64,000 nucleotides of DNA from Seleniivibrio sp. (GTDB lineage: Bacteria > Chrysiogenota > Deferribacteres > Deferribacterales > Geovibrionaceae), in contig NZ_JAJOIL010000021.1 in assembly GCF_021209385.1 (NCBI RefSeq), forward strand, positions 1 through 64,000, written 5' to 3'. Both the position numbers and the translations under genes were made by a program. How positions within the stretch are numbered: the first letter of the stretch is position 1; each line of letters starts with the position of its first letter. Below, in pieces: positions 60,950 to 64,000 of the stretch. The notes beneath the pieces are model-generated. The model searched no databases. It worked only from the letters and a program-made list of their open reading frames with translations, and had not been told where the DNA came from.

Positions 60950-61586
60950 AAGCGTCAACCTGAGCATGCCATGCGTCGGGGTCGCACTCACCAGCCGGCG
61001 TGTCGGTGCCGAACAGCAGGTCGGGCAGATAACGCGGAGTTTTCCCGCCGTTCTTCATAGCCTTAACGCAGGATACGCAATACACTGCAACGTCCTCTGC
61101 GGGCATCTCGTTCCCGCGTTCACGCATCTTTTCAATGACCTGTTCTTTTGGCAATACACCGTAAAAGCTGTCGCCGCAGCATTTACCTTCGGTTCCCGTG
61201 CGCGCCGGTTCGACGATTTTTATATTCATCTTTTCCATTATAGAGCGCACGGATTCGTGCATCTGGGGATAGAGTCTTGTGGGGCAGGCGTCAAGCACAG
61301 TCATGGTTATCCCGCCGTAGTTCGGGAAGCTGAAATCCGGGTCGCGGTCGATAAGTTCCCAAAGTGATATCGCACTGACGTCATAGTACAGAGTGTCGTA
61401 ACGGCGTATGCATCCCGAACAGACGCAGACCAGCTTTGTTTCCTCTGTGACATTAGGGTCATGGTGACAGCAGGTCTCATGCACCTCGCCTATGTTGTAT
61501 CTGTGTCTCAGGTATGCGGAAATTTTGTCTGCAAGGTCAATGTTATGGATGAAAAGCGCACAGCCGGGCGCGAAAACTGTTTTCAT
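60933..61586 (-). CDS. CCG-domain (HdrB-like) cysteine-rich protein
   Basis: 217 residues with two copies of the CCG-type cysteine pattern: HETCCHHDP with CVCSGCIRR, and EGKCCGDSFYG with YCVSCVKAM. Such domains bind non-cubane Fe-S clusters in heterodisulfide reductase B and lactate utilisation proteins. It starts with a VFAPGCALF motif typical of the family. No electron-transfer partner is adjacent. The upstream 19-bp motif (61631-61649) shared with the Ada-like gene suggests common control, possibly by a neighbouring AraC-type regulator. Confidence 0.82.
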   Translation of the reverse strand: MKTVFAPGCALFIHNIDLADKISAYLRHRYNIGEVHETCCHHDPNVTEETKLVCVCSGCIRRYDTLYYDVSAISLWELIDRDPDFSFPNYGGITMTVLDACPTRLYPQMHESVRSIMEKMNIKIVEPARTGTEGKCCGDSFYGVLPKEQVIEKMRERGNEMPAEDVAVYCVSCVKAMKNGGKTPRYLPDLLFGTDTPAGECDPDAWHAQVDAFIENH

Positions 61587-61630
61587 ATTATTCTCCTGAT
61601 GAGGATACAGATTACAGCTAAATAAGAGAT

Positions 61631-61649
61631 GTTTCCACCCGATTCTTGC
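61631..61649. promoter_or_regulatory. Shared 19-bp motif upstream of the CCG-domain gene
   Basis: Minus strand GCAAGAATCGGGTGGAAAC, 18 of 19 identical to 58906-58924, 44 bases before the start codon. See that entry. Confidence 0.55.
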
Positions 61650-61691
61650 GGAAAAAAATCCGCTCTTCGGAACGATTAAAAAAAGAAGGAT

Positions 61692-61770
61692 TCAGATCGC
61701 CGCGTCGCTGACGCTCCTCGCGAAGACGAAAACTGTCTCTGCAATGGTTTTAGCCCGAAGCAGTCTTATT
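61692..61770. repeat. Dispersed palindromic repeat, copy D
   Basis: AGATCGCCGCGTCGCTGACG, CTCCTCGCGAAGACG, a short spacer and CTGTCTCTGCAATGG to GCAGTCTTATT. Same two-arm order as copies B and C. It lies between the CCG-domain gene and the cytochrome gene. Confidence 0.65.
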
Positions 61771-61771
61771 G

Positions 61772-61806
61772 CGGAAATAAGAAAGGGCGGAGAATTTCCG
61801 CCCTTC
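61772..61806 (-). terminator. Terminator after the cytochrome gene
   Basis: AAGGGCGG / CCGCCCTT with a seven-base loop, followed by a modest T-rich tail on the minus strand. Confidence 0.6.
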
Positions 61807-61829
61807 AGAATGTGACATGTATAAGGAGG

Positions 61830-62167
61830 TTATTTCAGGTTCATTTTATAATTATGGCACTGATTGCAGAATATAACCGAAGGCTCATGTGTTTTGTGAC
61901 ACTCTGTGCAGTCTATTTCGCCTAAGTGCGAATCGTGAGGGTTGATAGCAGTTTTTCGGTAACCTTTGCCATATCTTCCTGAGTGCCGTGGCACTCCACG
62001 CAGGCTTCAACATCTGCGGGTGAATCCGGTGTTTCAGTTTTGTGGCAGTCAACACAGGCAATGCTGTTCTCTTTGTGTTTGCCCTTAAGCTCCTGTGCGA
62101 CGGCACCTGAAACAACAACGGCGATGAATGCCAGAACTGTAAGTATTATTATAGCTTTAAGTTTCAT
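61830..62167 (-). pseudogene. Tetrahaem cytochrome c, apparent frameshift
   Basis: Starts at the ATG at 62167 (GAGG upstream). Signal peptide (about 1-23, cut near GAVAQ), then haem sites CVDCH and CVECH in the first frame. After KVTEK the frame is lost; one base over, the protein continues AINPHDSHLGEIDCTECHKT and CNQCHNYKMNLK, giving haem sites CTECH and CNQCH and a stop at 61830. A run of five T on the plus strand (61952-61956) would need six. The restored protein has 112 residues and four haems, as expected for the electron-donor subunit of a split flavocytochrome c. It is probably functional if the missing base is a sequence error. Confidence 0.85.
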
Positions 62168-62215
62168 AATATCCTCATCGGTGAAAAAGGGGGAGGCTTT
62201 GCTCCCCCGCAAAAA

Positions 62216-63700
62216 TTAAGCTTTTTCTTTTGCTGCTCTTTGTGCCGCAAGTCTGCCGAATGTGAGACAGTCTGCAACTGCGTTACCGCCGAGTCTGTTT
62301 GTTCCGTGGATACCGCCTGTAACTTCGCCTGCGGCATACATACGTTTGATGATGTTTCCGTGAACGTCAACCACCTGACCTTCGGTGTTTATGCGCAGAC
62401 CGCCCATAGTGTGGTGAATTGCGGGCTGAACGGGGATCGCATAAAAAGGTGCTGTGAGTATCGGTTTTGTGAGGTCGCGTCTGTTAAATTGCGGGTCTTT
62501 TCCTGCTTTAACATACCCGTTGTACTCACTGATAACTTCAACAAGAGCGGCTGGGTCGAGCTTGACCTTCTGCGCGAGTTCCTGAAGCGTATTCGCTTCA
62601 AACGCAAGACCGAGTTTGATATAGTCAGCCACTTTGCCTTCATATGTTTCCTGGCTGCCGATAAGTATCGCATACTTTTGCGGCTGCTGGAGGATGGCTG
62701 CGGAGACCACGTCCCTTCTGTCAAGATCCATTACGAATCTTTTGCACTGGTTATTTATCAGTATGAATCCTGTTCCCCGCAGCCCCTCGGTGATGAGGAT
62801 ATTACCCTTTCCGCTTTCAGTGCGCGAGAGGGTGGGGTGAATCTGGATATAGTTGATTCCGGCTGTGTCTGCGCCTTTGTCCATGGCGGCTACCATTGCC
62901 TCTCCTGTGGAAGCGTCTGTGAAGTTGGTTGTTGCATAGCCTTTCAGTGAAGGGTCATACCTTTCAACCATCTCCGCACTGCCTCCGAATCCCCCTGTGG
63001 CGACGATAACAGCACGTTTTACGCGGACATATTTTTTCTTGCCGTTCTGATCGACATAAAGCCCCTGCATCTCTTTTATGCCGTCTTTGTCCTCAACAAT
63101 GACGAAGTCCAGCACGTTAGTTTTTTTGCGAAGCGGTATTTTGAGTTCTTTTGTCTGGTTGTAAAGCAGTTTGACAAGCCCGCCGCCGTATTCGTTTGAA
63201 ACTGCGTGGGCTCTCTTTTTAACTGCGCCGCCCATAAAGATGACTTTCGGGAAGGGTGCGCCGATGGATTTAAGCCATTCGACAGAGTTTGTAACCTCGT
63301 CGGTAAGTTTTTTCACCATCGCGGGGTCGTTTTTGAAGTCGCCGCCTTTCATAGTATCCTGATAGTGCAGTTCATGGCTGTCGTCCATGATGCCGAATTT
63401 ATCGCGCTGGACCGTTGTTTCAGCGGCGTTCAGCCATGCTGTTGAAAGAACGGAGTTTCCGCCCACCAGTGCGCGTTTTTCAAAGATAACGGGATCTGCT
63501 CCGTTCAGTTTGGAATGACATGCGGCTGTCAGACCTGCGAAGCCTGAGCCTATGATAACCGTGTCAAGTGTTTCGTCCCATTTTATCTTGTCCGCGTTAC
63601 AGAAAACCTGTGCGGATGCATTGGGAGCCGAGAATATTCCGGCAGTAACAACAGATGCCACTGCGCCTTTGATAAAGTCACGTCTTTTAATATCACTCAT
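62216..63700 (-). CDS. Periplasmic flavoprotein subunit of a flavocytochrome c (fumarate reductase family)
   Basis: 494 residues. Tat signal RRDFIKGAVAS, then an FAD-binding domain (VIIGSGFAGLTAACHSKLNG; VIVATGGFGGSAEMVERYDP) and fumarate-reductase-like active-site blocks (QIHPTLSRTESG, GLRGTGFILINNQ, HHTMGGLRINTEGQVV, GEVTGGIHGTNRLGGNAV). Family members reduce fumarate, urocanate, methacrylate or other enoates with electrons from c-type cytochromes. The tetrahaem subunit is encoded 48 bases downstream. Substrate not determined by sequence. Confidence 0.92.
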   Translation of the reverse strand: MSDIKRRDFIKGAVASVVTAGIFSAPNASAQVFCNADKIKWDETLDTVIIGSGFAGLTAACHSKLNGADPVIFEKRALVGGNSVLSTAWLNAAETTVQRDKFGIMDDSHELHYQDTMKGGDFKNDPAMVKKLTDEVTNSVEWLKSIGAPFPKVIFMGGAVKKRAHAVSNEYGGGLVKLLYNQTKELKIPLRKKTNVLDFVIVEDKDGIKEMQGLYVDQNGKKKYVRVKRAVIVATGGFGGSAEMVERYDPSLKGYATTNFTDASTGEAMVAAMDKGADTAGINYIQIHPTLSRTESGKGNILITEGLRGTGFILINNQCKRFVMDLDRRDVVSAAILQQPQKYAILIGSQETYEGKVADYIKLGLAFEANTLQELAQKVKLDPAALVEVISEYNGYVKAGKDPQFNRRDLTKPILTAPFYAIPVQPAIHHTMGGLRINTEGQVVDVHGNIIKRMYAAGEVTGGIHGTNRLGGNAVADCLTFGRLAAQRAAKEKA

Positions 63701-63828
63701 CTTCGTCCTCCATAGTAGCAGTTAAGACTTTGTGACATTAAAATGACTTAAAAATTACATTAGTTCAATAATACCAAAATACTGTTGATTTTGTCATTTC
63801 CGGTGATTTTGCTCATTTTGCTCACGGG

Positions 63829-64000
63829 TCAGTTTTTGTAGAATATACGTTCGGGTCTGCCCACCGTTCCGTAATCTATGTCCGCATACAGAAAACCGGA
63901 GGACAAAAGATATTCCAGATAGCGCCTTGCCGTATTGCGGCTTGCTCCTATTGCTTTACCGACCTCTTCTGCCGAAAATCCTTTTCCGTCGGTGTTTTCA
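63829..64000 (-). CDS. C terminus of a CitB/DcuR-type response regulator (partial)
   Basis: 56 residues run in from the window edge and stop at 63829. The segment FSAEEVGKAIGASRNTARRY followed by LEYLLSSGFLYADIDYGTVG and RPERIFYK is the C-terminal helix-turn-helix of the CitB/DpiA/DcuR group, which respond to C4- and C6-carboxylates via a membrane kinase. It lies 128 bases upstream of the flavocytochrome genes on the same strand, so it probably controls them. Confidence 0.72.
   Translation of the reverse strand, partial: ENTDGKGFSAEEVGKAIGASRNTARRYLEYLLSSGFLYADIDYGTVGRPERIFYKN

Noticed and set aside
62240-62950. A 236-codon plus-strand frame
   Set aside because: Antisense to the flavocytochrome gene; Cys/Val-rich sequence without family features or ribosome site.
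1-64000. CRISPR arrays, rRNA and tRNA genes
   Set aside because: No regularly spaced direct repeats and no cloverleaf or rRNA core sequences were seen in the gaps between genes.

Overview
The window reads as chromosome from a motile, Gram-negative, anaerobically respiring bacterium. The envelope signs are lipoproteins, an O-antigen ligase, and a Tat-exported flavoprotein with a multihaem cytochrome. The sensory repertoire is large: five histidine kinases, four of them with the 'HQW(R/K)QPLN' H-box, plus a chemoreceptor, HDOD, GGDEF and HD-GYP proteins. Kinase style, gene content and moderate GC suggest the Deferribacterota (Denitrovibrio/Geovibrio/Seleniivibrio-like). That placement is inference; no rRNA or tRNA gene was recognised.

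Layout. 1-842: an AT-rich accessory edge with a signal-peptide/coiled-coil protein that runs into the first codons of an IS3-type orfA, and a small antitoxin-like ORF. 849-12045: a minus-strand signalling operon (substrate-binding lipoprotein, Cache kinase, HDOD protein, GAF kinase, hybrid kinase, REC-GGDEF). 12238-17407: ClC channel, methyltransferase and metX-metY behind a SAM-I riboswitch. 17404-24082: O-antigen ligase, rsmB, htpX, DUF116, fmt, and a PA2778/PA2779-type protease set with a duplicated PA2779 gene. 24338-28075: two EF-hand proteins and a CHASE kinase. 28107-37214: aldo/keto reductase, frameshifted TetR, a PAP2/kinase/CheC/CheY operon, DUF454, tag and a chemoreceptor. 37267-38455: encapsulin and its ferritin-like cargo behind a Fur-like box. 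38513-43915: citrate lyase operon citC-D-(PPC)-E-F-X-G. 44191-49419: thioredoxin-like protein, HD-GYP, DUF2147, Rrf2, a flavin-barrel protein and a hotdog thioesterase. 49711-56544: two heavy-metal-type P-type ATPases, an HMA-like protein, a FeoA-like protein and four small low-complexity or Gly-zipper membrane proteins. 56605-64000: AGCS symporter, Ada-like protein, LeuA-like synthase, AraC regulator, CCG-domain protein, split flavocytochrome c and the end of a CitB/DcuR-type regulator.

The most interesting system is 49711-56413. It strongly resembles gene clusters for ferrosomes, which are membrane-bounded iron granules built around a P1B-6-type ATPase. A second iron store, the encapsulin nanocompartment, lies 11 kb away, and Fur-like palindromes lie beside both loci. 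A third strong Fur box precedes a stretch with no convincing gene and may drive a small RNA. Other notable points are a dispersed palindromic repeat (four copies, one supplying the end of a small ORF), an 18/19-bp motif shared upstream of an Ada-like regulator and a CCG protein, and three apparent frameshifts, all in homopolymers, which warn of possible sequence errors.
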